A stretch of 64,000 nt of DNA from Bacteroidales bacterium (GCA_030656615.1 JAUSOY010000005.1:1-64000), one strand, 5' to 3'. Shown: positions 36,335 through 45,304, counted from the first letter of the stretch. A program made the numbers and translations. Notes: generated from the sequence alone by a model not told the origin.

Positions 36335-36391
36335 TTTTATCGGTTTTTCCGTCGGCTAAGGTAAGAATTCATTCTTTTGCGATGAATACCG

Positions 36392-36399
36392 TACCTTTG
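36392..36399 (+). promoter_or_regulatory. Candidate -7 element for the flippase gene
   Basis: TACCTTTG, a full -7 match, 18 bp before ATG 36418. A TTTG lies upstream with a short 12-bp spacer. Confidence 0.45.
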
Positions 36400-36417
36400 C
36401 ATCCAATATAAAAAAGC

Positions 36418-37737
36418 ATGTCCCAACGATCATTTTTCAGAGATATTGCCGGCGTTTTCAGCAGTAATATAATGGCCATGATGGGTATTTTGCTGATTAG
36501 CGTAGTACTCGGCCGAATTCTGAAACCGGAGGGTTATGGTGTGTTTACCGCTATTTTCGTTATTCCACAGATTGTTCTCGGAATAATTCAACTGGGCATG
36601 GGACGTTCGGCAGTCTTTCATCTCGGCCAAAAACTATTTTCTGACGATCGAACCGTTTCTTCCATTTTGTTTATTTTGATTTGTACCAGTGTTTTCGGAG
36701 TGTTGGCCAGCAGTGCAACATACGCCATCATCGATAATCCAAATTATAAATTAATCGATATTGCAATTATTTTGATGGGAGTGCCCCTAATGCTCGCTAA
36801 TATATACATGGGTGGTATTTTTATAGGTAAAGAAAAAATCAGGTTGTATAATATAATGCACTGGTTACCCGTGCTCATCAATCTTGGTTTTATTTTAGTG
36901 ATTGTCTGGGGATTCGGACTGGGAGTTACCGGGGCATTATTGGCAATGATGCTGGCAACGCTCATCGTATTTATTTATGCCCTGAGGATAATTCGCCGCA
37001 GTTTCACCATCCGTTTACGATTTGATAAAGAAGCGATAAAAAGCCTGGCCGGGCTGGGGTCTGTTTATGCCCTGACTTATTGGATGTTGTATCTGAATTA
37101 TAAGGTTGATGTTTTGATATTATCACAAATGCTTCCCCATCAGATGGCCGAAGTAGGGTATTATAATCTGGGTGTCTCCATCACCGAACAATTATGGATT
37201 TTACCGTATGCCGTGGGCGTTGTTGTAATGAGCCGAACGGCCAATTCGAAAGATACCCAAAGAACGGTGGAAACCACGGCCCAGTTGCTGAGATTTCTTG
37301 TGCCCATCGGGATTATGGCCGCATTGGTTTTGTTTTTAGTAGCTCCGCTCGCCATTCCCATTGTTTGGGGTCAGGCGTATGAGCCAAGCATATCCATCGT
37401 ACAATCCATACTTCCCGGTATTATTATTTTCATTGTTTTTAGGGTTCTCGAAAGTCATTTTGCCGGAATGGGTAAGCCCTGGATTACGGTTCTGATTTTA
37501 TTTCCTGCCGTAATTCTTAATGTTCTTTTAAACCTTCTTTGGATACCCATATATGGTACTTTGGGCTCGGTTTGGGCAACCAACATTAGTTATACCCTTT
37601 CAACCATCGTTTGTGTGGGTGTATTCTGTCATATAACAGGAGCAAGGGTTGTTAATCTGTTTATTATCAACAGAACCGACATAAAATTGATGGTGGAATT
37701 CGTTCGCAAAAAATGGAAATCAAGAAATAATTCCTGA
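36418..37737 (+). CDS. Polysaccharide biosynthesis flippase (Wzx/MATE-like)
   Basis: A 439-residue integral membrane protein with about 12 predicted helices throughout and small cytosolic loops. The N-terminal FRDIAGVFSSNIMAMMGILLISVVLGRIL and GPE-like RILKPEGYGVFTAIF pattern is typical of oligosaccharide flippases that move lipid-linked sugars across the inner membrane. The C-terminus overlaps the convergent mnmA gene by 18 nt. The partner sugar aminotransferase is divergent. No polymerase or glycosyltransferase cluster follows. Confidence 0.85.
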   Translation: MSQRSFFRDIAGVFSSNIMAMMGILLISVVLGRILKPEGYGVFTAIFVIPQIVLGIIQLGMGRSAVFHLGQKLFSDDRTVSSILFILICTSVFGVLASSATYAIIDNPNYKLIDIAIILMGVPLMLANIYMGGIFIGKEKIRLYNIMHWLPVLINLGFILVIVWGFGLGVTGALLAMMLATLIVFIYALRIIRRSFTIRLRFDKEAIKSLAGLGSVYALTYWMLYLNYKVDVLILSQMLPHQMAEVGYYNLGVSITEQLWILPYAVGVVVMSRTANSKDTQRTVETTAQLLRFLVPIGIMAALVLFLVAPLAIPIVWGQAYEPSISIVQSILPGIIIFIVFRVLESHFAGMGKPWITVLILFPAVILNVLLNLLWIPIYGTLGSVWATNISYTLSTIVCVGVFCHITGARVVNLFIINRTDIKLMVEFVRKKWKSRNNS

Positions 37738-38928
37738 ACCCAATAATTCTTCCTGATCATACCAGGCAGCAAATTGTCCGGGGGTAATACCCCGCTGGGG
37801 CTCTTTAAAAACGATAAATAATCCGTTTTCTCTGAATAATAGCATTGCTTCCTGGAGAGGCTGACGGTAACGCACCCTGACCAGTAATTCATACTGCTTG
37901 CCAGACGTTGGATTTAACTGCGTTGTAATATGGTGAATTTCTTCAGGCAAAATGTGCAATATGCTTCTGTAAAGACCCGGATGATCCTGCCCCTGACCTA
38001 CGAAAACCAGATTGTTAACAACATCGGTTTCGAGTACGAATAAAGGTTCGAGCTTACCACCAATGTTTAATCCTTTTCGTTGTCCAATAGTCAGGAAATG
38101 TGCCCCCTGATGCTTCCCTGTTAACAGACCGTCTTTTTCAGAATGCTGATAGGGTTTCGATAAATGCAAAAGGTCTTCGTTTGATAGCGTTTCCGGCTGC
38201 AAAACGGGGGAATGGGAAGGGGGATAGGCGAAAGATTTGGCAATTTCGATGACTTTTCCCTCTTTCGACTTGAGTTTTTGCTGAAGAAATACGGGTAAAT
38301 CCACTTTTCCTACGAAACATATTCCCTGCGAATCCTTACGTTCAGCAGTGGCAAGGCCCAGTTCAGAGGCAATTTTTCGTACCTCGGGTTTCAATAAATG
38401 ACCAATCGGAAAGAGTACTTTTTCGAGTTGTTGCTGCGAAAGCTGACAAAGAAAATAGCTCTGATCTTTTCCCGGATCGCTCCCGGCTAAAAGATGATGG
38501 GTCGTTGTTCCGTTTTCAGTAGTTTCCGTTTTGCGGCAGTAATGACCCGTAGCGAAATAGTCGGCACCAAGTTCCAATGCTTTTTTAATGAAAGGATCGA
38601 ATTTTATTTCACGGTTGCAGAGAACATCCGGATTGGGCGTACGGCCTTTTTCATATTCGCTGAACATATAATCCACCACACGTTCCGAATATTCTTTACT
38701 AAAATCAGCTTCGTATAAGGGAATATTCAGTTTGCGGGCTACCAGACGTGCCAGCAACAAATCATGCTCGGCGGGGCAGTCGCCTTCGAGCAATCCGGTT
38801 GTATCGTGCCAGTTGACCATAAAAAGTCCACTAACCTGATATCCCTGTTGCAATAACATCCAGGCCGCCACGCTCGAATCAACGCCTCCGGAGAGGCCTA
38901 TCACCACATGTTTTTTAATGGTTTCCAT
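37720..38928 (-). CDS. mnmA: tRNA-specific 2-thiouridylase
   Basis: Thiolates U34 of tRNAs for Lys, Glu and Gln. 402 residues. The ATP pyrophosphatase P-loop is SGGVDS (13-18). The two catalytic cysteines are C104 (PNPDVLCN) and C204 (DSQGICFVG). Also present: TGHYCR and KDQSYFLCQL. This is slightly longer than the common 360-380 residues, with a longer C-terminal beta-barrel. Its 3' end overlaps the convergent flippase gene by 18 nt. Confidence 0.95.
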   Translation of the reverse strand: METIKKHVVIGLSGGVDSSVAAWMLLQQGYQVSGLFMVNWHDTTGLLEGDCPAEHDLLLARLVARKLNIPLYEADFSKEYSERVVDYMFSEYEKGRTPNPDVLCNREIKFDPFIKKALELGADYFATGHYCRKTETTENGTTTHHLLAGSDPGKDQSYFLCQLSQQQLEKVLFPIGHLLKPEVRKIASELGLATAERKDSQGICFVGKVDLPVFLQQKLKSKEGKVIEIAKSFAYPPSHSPVLQPETLSNEDLLHLSKPYQHSEKDGLLTGKHQGAHFLTIGQRKGLNIGGKLEPLFVLETDVVNNLVFVGQGQDHPGLYRSILHILPEEIHHITTQLNPTSGKQYELLVRVRYRQPLQEAMLLFRENGLFIVFKEPQRGITPGQFAAWYDQEELLGSGIIS

Positions 38929-39221
38929 TTCGCTGCAAAATTAGGATTTTTAGCGCTGTCAGCTCTACAGTGGCTAATTAATTTGATTACAGTCATTTAT
39001 TCCTGTTTTTGCATTTTAGGCTCTTGACTGAACTTGAAAGACAGTACGTTTCATTCTCTGTGCATTAATCTAGAGAAACAGTATATTTCTTAAAAATTAT
39101 TAAATCATGTGTTTAAGGAGTTTCCCTTTGAAAGAGTCATTTGATGAATGCTATAGAAATGAATAATAATAGTTAGTTTTACCTAAAAAAGGCATAATCT
39201 ATTACGTTTAACCAAAAATAT

Positions 39222-39403
39222 ATGAATCGGATTTCGTTATTGGTTTTCGCCGCTCTGATGGCAGAAAGGTTTTTGATACAAACCTCAAGACTAGCCAGAA
39301 TGAAATCCGGCTCAGCATAAATCATTGGCCACCGGGCTTATACCTGGTGAGGGTGGTATTAAAGTCGGGCAGTGTGATTGCAGGGAAAATTTTGAAGGAG
39401 TAA
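39222..39403 (+). pseudogene. Relic of a T9SS-secreted protein
   Basis: ATG 39222 begins a signal-peptide-like stretch (MNRISLLVFAALMA). In a different frame the following DNA encodes DGRKVFDTNLKTSQNEIRL, SINHWPPGLYLVRVVLKSG and SVIAGKILKE then TAA at 39401, a typical type A sorting-domain end. The two pieces are out of frame and the whole middle of the protein is absent, so a large internal deletion joined start and end. Confidence 0.65.
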
Positions 39404-39409
39404 AATCCC

Positions 39410-39482
39410 GGGCGTTGAGCCTTCCTCGGCTGACGCCCGGTAGGTAAATGTTCTGAACGAAAGGAAGAACGTATCGAAACGG
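39410..39482. repeat. Dispersed repeat, copy 2
   Basis: Matches 23981-24054 with few differences. The hairpin is better preserved here: GGGCGTTGAGCC / GGCTGACGCCC around TTCCTC. It ends GAACGTATCGAAACGGG. Confidence 0.75.
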
Positions 39483-40262
39483 GCGTTGTTGGTATCGCTC
39501 CATTCGATACTCCACTCGATGACTCGTGGCACACTTCAGCGAGTTCAGTGCACTGCTCAGTGGAACTGTTCAGGCACTTCGCTTCGCTCAGTGCGACAGT
39601 TCCGGGTTTAGCGTTCTTATCTTTTAGTTTTTAGTTCACTGTGCACATCTGTTTTCATCATTAGTGTCATCTGTGGATTTGTATTTCCTCAGCTTCTCCT
39701 ACCTCGTAATTCGTAATTGTTAATTCGTAATTTCTTTAATTCTCTACTTCACTCCATCACTTCATCACTTCATCACGCCATCACCCTTCACTATAATATG
39801 TAAACAGTCTAAACAGCGATTTTAAATATCAGAAATTCAAAATATAACAAGCATCTTGAATATTTCATATTTTAAAAACGACGAAAAAATTTAATAAAGG
39901 GGGGGTTACCTTTTGCCCGCTCATCATATTAATTGTATTAGAGCCAGTATTTTGCCCAATAAGAGAGTTTGGTAAAATTAAGGATTAAAATGAATGTATA
40001 TGATTATCAATCAGCGAATTACCCCCCCCCCGTGCAAATTGTGCACGACCTGCGGCTTTTACTTTAGGTAATAGGGTAGAATTCGTTATCCATTTTTGGC
40101 TTGCAAAGGCTGGTTGGTTTAGATTATCCTTTCTATTCAGAAATGGTTTTTTTGAGCCAGGGCATATTTGAGGATCATCAATTTTAGTTTCAAATATCAA
40201 CTAATATTACGTTTTGCTTTAGGTTTGAATAAGTTAGTTTTAATAATTATATACAAATTAAT

Positions 40263-40895
40263 ATGAAAAATAAATTCATTATTGCATTATCATTTAGTGT
40301 AATTGCAACAGTAATAATGTTTCACGCATGTTCAAAGGATACCAACAGACACGAAGAGAATAATGGTAATTTTAAGACTTCTGACACCTGTCTTGTTAAA
40401 GTAGCTTATATTGATCCAAATGGGATTGTTACCTTATCAGTGACCGATTCTATAATAGTAAATGCGTTTGAAAGCGCTTTGGATCAGTATTATAAAACTC
40501 AAAATTCTAACTATATTTTTAATATTGATTCTTTGCAGTTTAAGCCTTTTTACAATCAGGCAGATGATACTGTTAATATTAAGTTACGTCAATATTATCT
40601 AACACTGTACGGAGTTGTATCACTTAATGCTAAGGATGTACTTAGCGTTCATTCAGCAATTGAACTTATACGTATTGGGGATGATTTATATGTAAATAAA
40701 TGTTCGGACGGAGATGGCCCAGGTATAGTTATTAAACATTCGTGCGAATCAGTCCTTCCATGCACAGGTTGTGGGTTTACGTATGCATGGAGTTTTTGGT
40801 TTTTTAATGGAAAAATTACCGGCTGTGTATGTACTAGTGGTGAGGGAGTATGTACACATAAAGTCGAACGTACCGTAAGTATTTCACTTTTGTAA
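40263..40895 (+). CDS. Orphan Cys-rich secreted or lipoprotein
   Basis: A 210-residue protein with an N-terminal export signal (residues 1-22) ending MFHACSKD; C23 could be lipidated although the lipobox is weak. The mature part has no domain I recognise. The last third is rich in Cys and aromatic residues: VNKCSDGDGPG, SCESVLPCTGCGF and GCVCTSGEGVCTHK, suggesting disulfides or a bound metal. The DNA is visibly richer in A and T than the neighbours, in line with acquisition. The next gene encodes a similar style of protein. Confidence 0.65.
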   Translation: MKNKFIIALSFSVIATVIMFHACSKDTNRHEENNGNFKTSDTCLVKVAYIDPNGIVTLSVTDSIIVNAFESALDQYYKTQNSNYIFNIDSLQFKPFYNQADDTVNIKLRQYYLTLYGVVSLNAKDVLSVHSAIELIRIGDDLYVNKCSDGDGPGIVIKHSCESVLPCTGCGFTYAWSFWFFNGKITGCVCTSGEGVCTHKVERTVSISLL

Positions 40896-40990
40896 ATCGC
40901 ATGACCGGTTTTTTACCAATCAGTCTATAAAGCCGTAAATTTGGTATTTGTATTAAGAAAGCTTGTCCATAGATTTATTCTTTCTTATAT

Positions 40991-40998
40991 TATCTTTG
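40991..40998 (+). promoter_or_regulatory. Candidate -7 element for the 41038 gene
   Basis: TATCTTTG fits TAnnTTTG, 39 bp before ATG 41038. A -33 partner is unclear. Confidence 0.4.
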
Positions 40999-41037
40999 GC
41001 AAGCTTTCAATTGTTGCACGATATAAAATAATATAGT

Positions 41038-41808
41038 ATGATAAATTTGAAATCAATAGGGTTTATTTTAGTTTGCCTGATGTTGATGAATGGCTATGCC
41101 CAAAAAGTAGAGATTGCAAAGAGAAGCTCTAAATTGGATTCCTGGGTTTTTAATATAAATCCAGAACGCATTAAAAAGCTGTTAGTTGAAGATGTGGATG
41201 TTCATATGACAAAAACACATCTTTTGGTAAGTCCAGATGGAATATATCAAATGGAATTGCCCGACGGAGATACTAGTATGGCTGCCGTAAAGACTTTTAT
41301 GAAAAGGGTTTATCCGGATAATTCATTAAGAAATTTCGACGTGATAAAATCTAATTATATAAGTGGGGATACTACAAAAAAAGGTAAATTACTTGTTGTA
41401 TCTTCAGTGGTACCCCCTTCCGGTACGAAATTGCAATTGCTTCCACCCGAAACACGAATCGATAGTATTAAAATTGTTAAAATTAAGCATGCATGGTTTC
41501 TAGCAGCTTCTGGACAATATCAATCACGAAAAATTGGGATTTATTATCGTCTGCATAAGTCCGGGGAAAGGATTTTTTTGAAATATGATAAGAGACCAAG
41601 AATGCAAACAAGTAGTTTTTGTTTGCAAAGAGATCCCAAATTTGATTGTGTACCTATTTTATCATATGACTTTACATGCTATTGTGAGGGGACACTACCC
41701 CCGAAATACCTATGTAATCCTGATATTGAAGCATGGTATGGAATTGGTGGCATCTCCAATTACGGATTAGAATCGTTGCTGAATTCTGAATCTTTACTCC
41801 GGAAATAG
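41038..41808 (+). CDS. Orphan secreted protein, Cys-containing C-terminus
   Basis: A 256-residue protein with signal peptide (residues 1-21, ILVCLMLMNGYAQ). I recognise no family. It has a repeated basic/hydrophobic pattern and a late Cys cluster: SSFCLQRDPKFDCVP, FTCYCEG and KYLCNPD. It is AT-rich like the preceding gene and separated from it by 142 nt with its own -7 element. The pair may be related in function; the only evidence is the shared style and location. Confidence 0.65.
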   Translation: MINLKSIGFILVCLMLMNGYAQKVEIAKRSSKLDSWVFNINPERIKKLLVEDVDVHMTKTHLLVSPDGIYQMELPDGDTSMAAVKTFMKRVYPDNSLRNFDVIKSNYISGDTTKKGKLLVVSSVVPPSGTKLQLLPPETRIDSIKIVKIKHAWFLAASGQYQSRKIGIYYRLHKSGERIFLKYDKRPRMQTSSFCLQRDPKFDCVPILSYDFTCYCEGTLPPKYLCNPDIEAWYGIGGISNYGLESLLNSESLLRK

Positions 41809-41874
41809 TAATTCAATGGTGGGGTTTATCCTCACCATTGTTTTTCGCAGGGTATGCTATCCGCTTGTTGAGCT

Positions 41875-41942
41875 GCTCCCTGAGCTTGTCGAAGGGGGGC
41901 CGAAACGAGCACAGGCGAAGTGAAGAACGTATCGAAACGGCC
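41875..41942. repeat. Dispersed repeat, partial copy 3
   Basis: Contains CCCTGAGCTTGTCGAAGGGG, a near-palindrome common in REP-like elements, and ends GAAGAACGTATCGAAACGGC, shared with the repeats near 24.0 and 39.4 kb. Confidence 0.65.
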
Positions 41943-42057
41943 AGGGATTGAAGTTCAATCTGCTCATACCGTTTTTGTGTTTTATGCTGTTTTTATCAAG
42001 CTACTACAGAACAGGAAGGGATTTTTCCCGAACTTTGTATTTCCAAAACCAAAACCA

Positions 42058-43617
42058 ATGAAAATCATTTCCCGATTCATTCTTATTGCCTTGTTGTTGC
42101 CCCTCGTTTCAATGGCACAATACACCAACGTGATGATTACTGACCAGAATAATCCCTGCGAACCCAGCATCTTTGTTGATCCTTCCAATACCAACCGCAT
42201 CATTGCCGGTACCATTATCGACCGGTACGCTTATTCCGATGATGGTGGATACACATGGACCCAGGGGCGTTTAACTTCCTCTCATGGCGTTTGGGGAGAC
42301 CCCTGCTTGTTGGTTGATACCGCCGGCGATTTGTATTATCTGCATTTGTCGAATCCTGCTGTAGGAAACTGGATAGACCGTATCGTCTGTCAGAAATCAA
42401 GCGATAACGGACAAACCTGGAGTGATGGAAGTTATACCTTCCTTAATGGAACCAAGGCTCAGGATAAACAATGGGGCGTTTTTAACCGCGCTGATAATTC
42501 GTTGCATGTCACCTGGACACAGTTTGACGATTATGGAACTTCTAATCCTGCTGATAGTTCATTAATCCTTTATGCACGCTCAGACGATACCGGTTTAAGT
42601 TGGAATCCTGCCATACGCTTGAGTCAACGGGCCGGTGATTGTGTCGATAGCGACAATACCGTTGAAGGTGCCGTTCCGGCCATTGGACCAAATAATGAAG
42701 TGTACGTTTCGTGGGTTGGACCGCTCGGACTGATGTTTGACAGAAGTCTCGATGGTGGAAATACCTGGATGCAAAACGATACGCAATTGCTTGATATCCC
42801 CGGAGGATGGGATTTTAATATTCCCGGCATTAACCGATGCAATGGTTTCCCCATTACTGTTTGCGATCTCAGTGGAGGTCCCAATCATGGTACCATCTAT
42901 ATTTCATGGGCCGATCAGCGGAATGGAAGCAGTGATACAGATATTTGGTTGATTAAATCGACCGACGGAGGCAACACCTGGAGTGATATGAAACGTGTAA
43001 ATGATGATGAACCGGGCAAACAACAGTTTTTCCATTGGATGGCCATTGACCAAGTGACGGGTCATTTATGGTTTGTTTTTTACGACCGCCGTAATTATAC
43101 CAATAATCAAACGGATGTGTATTGTGCCGTTTCAAAAGATGCCGGAGAAACCTATCGCAACTTCCGGATTAGCGAAAGCCCTTTTATACCGACCTCCAGC
43201 ATTTTCTTTGGCGATTACAGTTGTATTTCAGTACATGATAACGTCGTAAGACCCATATGGACACGTCTTCACAGCAATAAATTGTCGGTGTGGACGGCCA
43301 TTATCGACGGACTTACCGTGGGACAAACGGATATCGTCGATGAAATGTCGCCCCGTCTTGAGCAGAATTATCCCAATCCGTTTACAAGCAAAAGTGCATT
43401 CAGCTTTAAGCTGCATAAACCCGCCCGGGTTAGTTTGATTATTTATGATTTGTTTGGAAGGGAAGTAGCGCGGTTAATTGATAATCAATACATGACCGAG
43501 CTTAGAAATGTAATCGAGTATGATAATGCTTCCTACGGTCTTAAACCCGGAGTGTATTACCAGGGCCTTATCAGTAATGAGAAAATGATGAAACGCAAGA
43601 TTGTTATTGCGGAGTAG
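42058..43617 (+). CDS. Sialidase-like BNR-repeat protein with T9SS sorting domain
   Basis: A 519-residue secreted protein: signal peptide (residues 1-20, FILIALLLPLVSMAQ), a six-bladed propeller-type region with Asp-box (S-x-D-x-G-x-T-W) motifs YSDDGGYTW, SSDNGQTW, SDDTGLSW, SLDGGNTW, STDGGNTW and SKDAGETY, then a type A sorting domain (LEQNYPNPFTSKSAF ... GVYYQGLISNEKMMKRKIVIAE). The arginine triad needed for sialidase catalysis was not verified, so enzymatic activity is open. I use ATG 42058; the upstream in-frame region overlaps the repeat at 41875-41942 and has no support. Confidence 0.87.
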   Translation: MKIISRFILIALLLPLVSMAQYTNVMITDQNNPCEPSIFVDPSNTNRIIAGTIIDRYAYSDDGGYTWTQGRLTSSHGVWGDPCLLVDTAGDLYYLHLSNPAVGNWIDRIVCQKSSDNGQTWSDGSYTFLNGTKAQDKQWGVFNRADNSLHVTWTQFDDYGTSNPADSSLILYARSDDTGLSWNPAIRLSQRAGDCVDSDNTVEGAVPAIGPNNEVYVSWVGPLGLMFDRSLDGGNTWMQNDTQLLDIPGGWDFNIPGINRCNGFPITVCDLSGGPNHGTIYISWADQRNGSSDTDIWLIKSTDGGNTWSDMKRVNDDEPGKQQFFHWMAIDQVTGHLWFVFYDRRNYTNNQTDVYCAVSKDAGETYRNFRISESPFIPTSSIFFGDYSCISVHDNVVRPIWTRLHSNKLSVWTAIIDGLTVGQTDIVDEMSPRLEQNYPNPFTSKSAFSFKLHKPARVSLIIYDLFGREVARLIDNQYMTELRNVIEYDNASYGLKPGVYYQGLISNEKMMKRKIVIAE

Positions 43618-43624
43618 ATTTTTG

Positions 43625-43850
43625 AAGTGTCGAAAGTCCAATGCCGAAAGTCAAAGGTCAAAAGTCCCATGTCAAAGGTCAAAAGTCAAATGTCAAAGAG
43701 CAATTCCCATCATTCCATGTTCACGACCTTCCACTTTCGACTTTTCACTTTTAACGTCCAATGTCAAAAGTCAAATGTCAAAGAGCAATTCCCATTCGAC
43801 TTTCAACCTTCGACCTTCAATCTTCGACCTTCAACCTTAAGTCTATTTAT
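43625..43850. repeat. Degenerate AAAGTC/GACTTT repeat region
   Basis: Dozens of variants of AAAAGTCAAAGGTC, and their inverted forms CTTTCGACTT and CCTTCGACCTT, form a low-complexity stretch. A 30-bp unit is repeated exactly at 43681-43710 and 43766-43795 (it starts AAAAGTCAAATGTCAAAGAG). No gene; it lies between the sialidase-like gene and the TetR operon. Confidence 0.75.
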
Positions 43851-44001
43851 ATCCGTAATTCTTAGTTGAGTAAATTTTCTTTTTAAAAAGTTAAGCTGAG
43901 ATTGTAACATTTTCAGTTTCGATGCGTCTTTAGAAACGTTCGGCATGCAAAAACGATGGAAACTTTTTTAGTGAAAAGTGTTTCCATTTTAAAATAAATG
44001 T

Positions 44002-44009
44002 TAATTTTG
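44002..44009 (+). promoter_or_regulatory. Candidate -7 element of the TetR/RND operon
   Basis: TAATTTTG fits TAnnTTTG, 19 bp before ATG 44029. No good -33 TTTG is seen. Confidence 0.45.
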
Positions 44010-44028
44010 CCGAAATTTTTTTAGCCGC

Positions 44029-44649
44029 ATGAACGAAGAACTGAAAAGCATACTCGAAAAAATACGTGGTCTTAGCAATCAATACGCTATCCGAAGCTTA
44101 TCGATGGATGAAATTTGCTTAAAAATTGGTGTCTCAAAGCAATGTCTCTATAAGCATGTAAAAGGCAAAACCGATTTGGTAGAAGTTGTATTGCAAAACG
44201 AACGCGATTCGTTTGAAGAAATTTTCACAGAATTCAGCTTTGTAAATACTAATGCTATCGATATTCTTTTTATTGTGAGCCGTGAAGTTAGTCGCCGGTT
44301 TTTAATGGTAAACCCTTCAGTAACTTTTGATTTGGCGAAATATTACCCAGAAATCTATCAAAAACATTTGTTATTGCGCAGCGAATTCATTTTTGATAAG
44401 ATGAATATCAACATCAGAAAAGGCATTCAACAGGGAATGTACCGGCCCGATTTGAGCCAGGAACTTGTAGCCAGGCTTTATATCCGCCGATTGATGGATA
44501 TTCATAACCCCGAGTATTTTCCGCCTGAAAAATATTCTTTTTCTATGCTTTTTGAAGTAATGCTCGAGAGTTTTGTACGCAGTATTGCAACACCCGAAGG
44601 GATTGCCTATTTCGAAGAAAAAAAACGTAATGCCGATTTTGCCTTATGA
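44029..44649 (+). CDS. TetR-family regulator, first of a tandem pair
   Basis: A 206-residue regulator. The N-terminal helix-turn-helix (about 12-55) reads QYAIRSLSMDEICLKIGVSKQCLYKHVKGKTDLVEVVL. The C-terminal ligand/dimer domain shares PSVTFDLAKYYPEIYQKHL with the next protein, so the two are duplicates. It overlaps the second regulator by 4 nt and heads the RND efflux operon, so both are likely to control it. Confidence 0.9.
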   Translation: MNEELKSILEKIRGLSNQYAIRSLSMDEICLKIGVSKQCLYKHVKGKTDLVEVVLQNERDSFEEIFTEFSFVNTNAIDILFIVSREVSRRFLMVNPSVTFDLAKYYPEIYQKHLLLRSEFIFDKMNINIRKGIQQGMYRPDLSQELVARLYIRRLMDIHNPEYFPPEKYSFSMLFEVMLESFVRSIATPEGIAYFEEKKRNADFAL

Positions 44650-45278
44650 TAATGGACGAAAAATTTAAGTTGATATTAAGTAAGACCGAGCAGCTGTTTA
44701 AATCGTATGGCATCCGTAGCCTGTCGATGGACGATATCAGCCGTAATTTAGGAATATCAAAAAAAACCCTTTATCAATATGTGAACAGTAAGGATGAACT
44801 AGTAGAAAAAGTTTTTCAGAATGAGCAGGATGAGATGAATATGTTCATGGAAGAAAATATCACTCCGGATATGAATGCCATTGATGTATTGTTAAAAGCC
44901 AGTACCAAAGTTTCTGCCAATTTGAAAAACTATAATCCCATTGTTATTTTTGATTTGCAAAAATATTATCCTGAACTCTATAACCGGCATTTACAAAATC
45001 ATGTAAGCATGCTTCAGGATAAAATATTCTTCAATATAGAACAAGGGAAAAATGAGGGGCTTTACCGCTCCGAAGTGAATGCAAAGCTGGTAGCGCACTT
45101 GTATATCACCAATTTAATAGAAATTCATCGTTCTGAAATTGTGATGACAAACAACTTTTCTTTTAAGGATATTTTTCAGATAATGTTTGAGAATCATATT
45201 CGTGCTATCAGCAGTCGTAAAGGCGTCGAGTACTTCGAACAGGAAGTTCAATCGCTGTACAATTTTGAAAATCAATAG
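44646..45278 (+). CDS. TetR-family regulator, second of a tandem pair
   Basis: A 210-residue paralogue of the preceding regulator. HTH: SYGIRSLSMDDISRNLGISKKTLYQYVNSKDELVEKVF; the C-terminal region has PIVIFDLQKYYPELYNRHL. The recognition helix differs from its neighbour (SKKTLYQY against SKQCLYKH), so the two may have different operators or form heterodimers. It is followed 26 nt later by the TolC-like gene. Confidence 0.9.
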   Translation: MIMDEKFKLILSKTEQLFKSYGIRSLSMDDISRNLGISKKTLYQYVNSKDELVEKVFQNEQDEMNMFMEENITPDMNAIDVLLKASTKVSANLKNYNPIVIFDLQKYYPELYNRHLQNHVSMLQDKIFFNIEQGKNEGLYRSEVNAKLVAHLYITNLIEIHRSEIVMTNNFSFKDIFQIMFENHIRAISSRKGVEYFEQEVQSLYNFENQ

Positions 45279-45304
45279 TATTTAAAATAGAATTATTCCA
45301 ATAA

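Larger units (their letters stand above)
38929..40262. other. 1.3-kb intergenic region with relics and repeats
   Basis: No intact gene is seen. It holds a sorting-domain relic (39222-39403), a dispersed repeat (39410-39482), a second repeat-like stretch to about 39620, and AT-rich low-complexity DNA (39600-39900) with tandem CATCACTT-type and TTCGTAATT-type motifs. A run of seven G at 39899-39905 and a run of ten C at 40022-40031 follow. The candidate ORF at 39985-40200 (minus) is not convincing. A TAGGTTTG at 40220-40227 could be a -7 element for the next gene. Confidence 0.6.

Noticed and set aside
39985-40200. 71-residue minus-strand ORF
   Set aside because: It runs through the C10 homopolymer, has no recognisable domain or start signal, and lies in low-complexity DNA.
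43625-43850. CRISPR or coding repeat
   Set aside because: Irregular degenerate motifs without constant spacers; the short overlapping frames are artefacts of low complexity.
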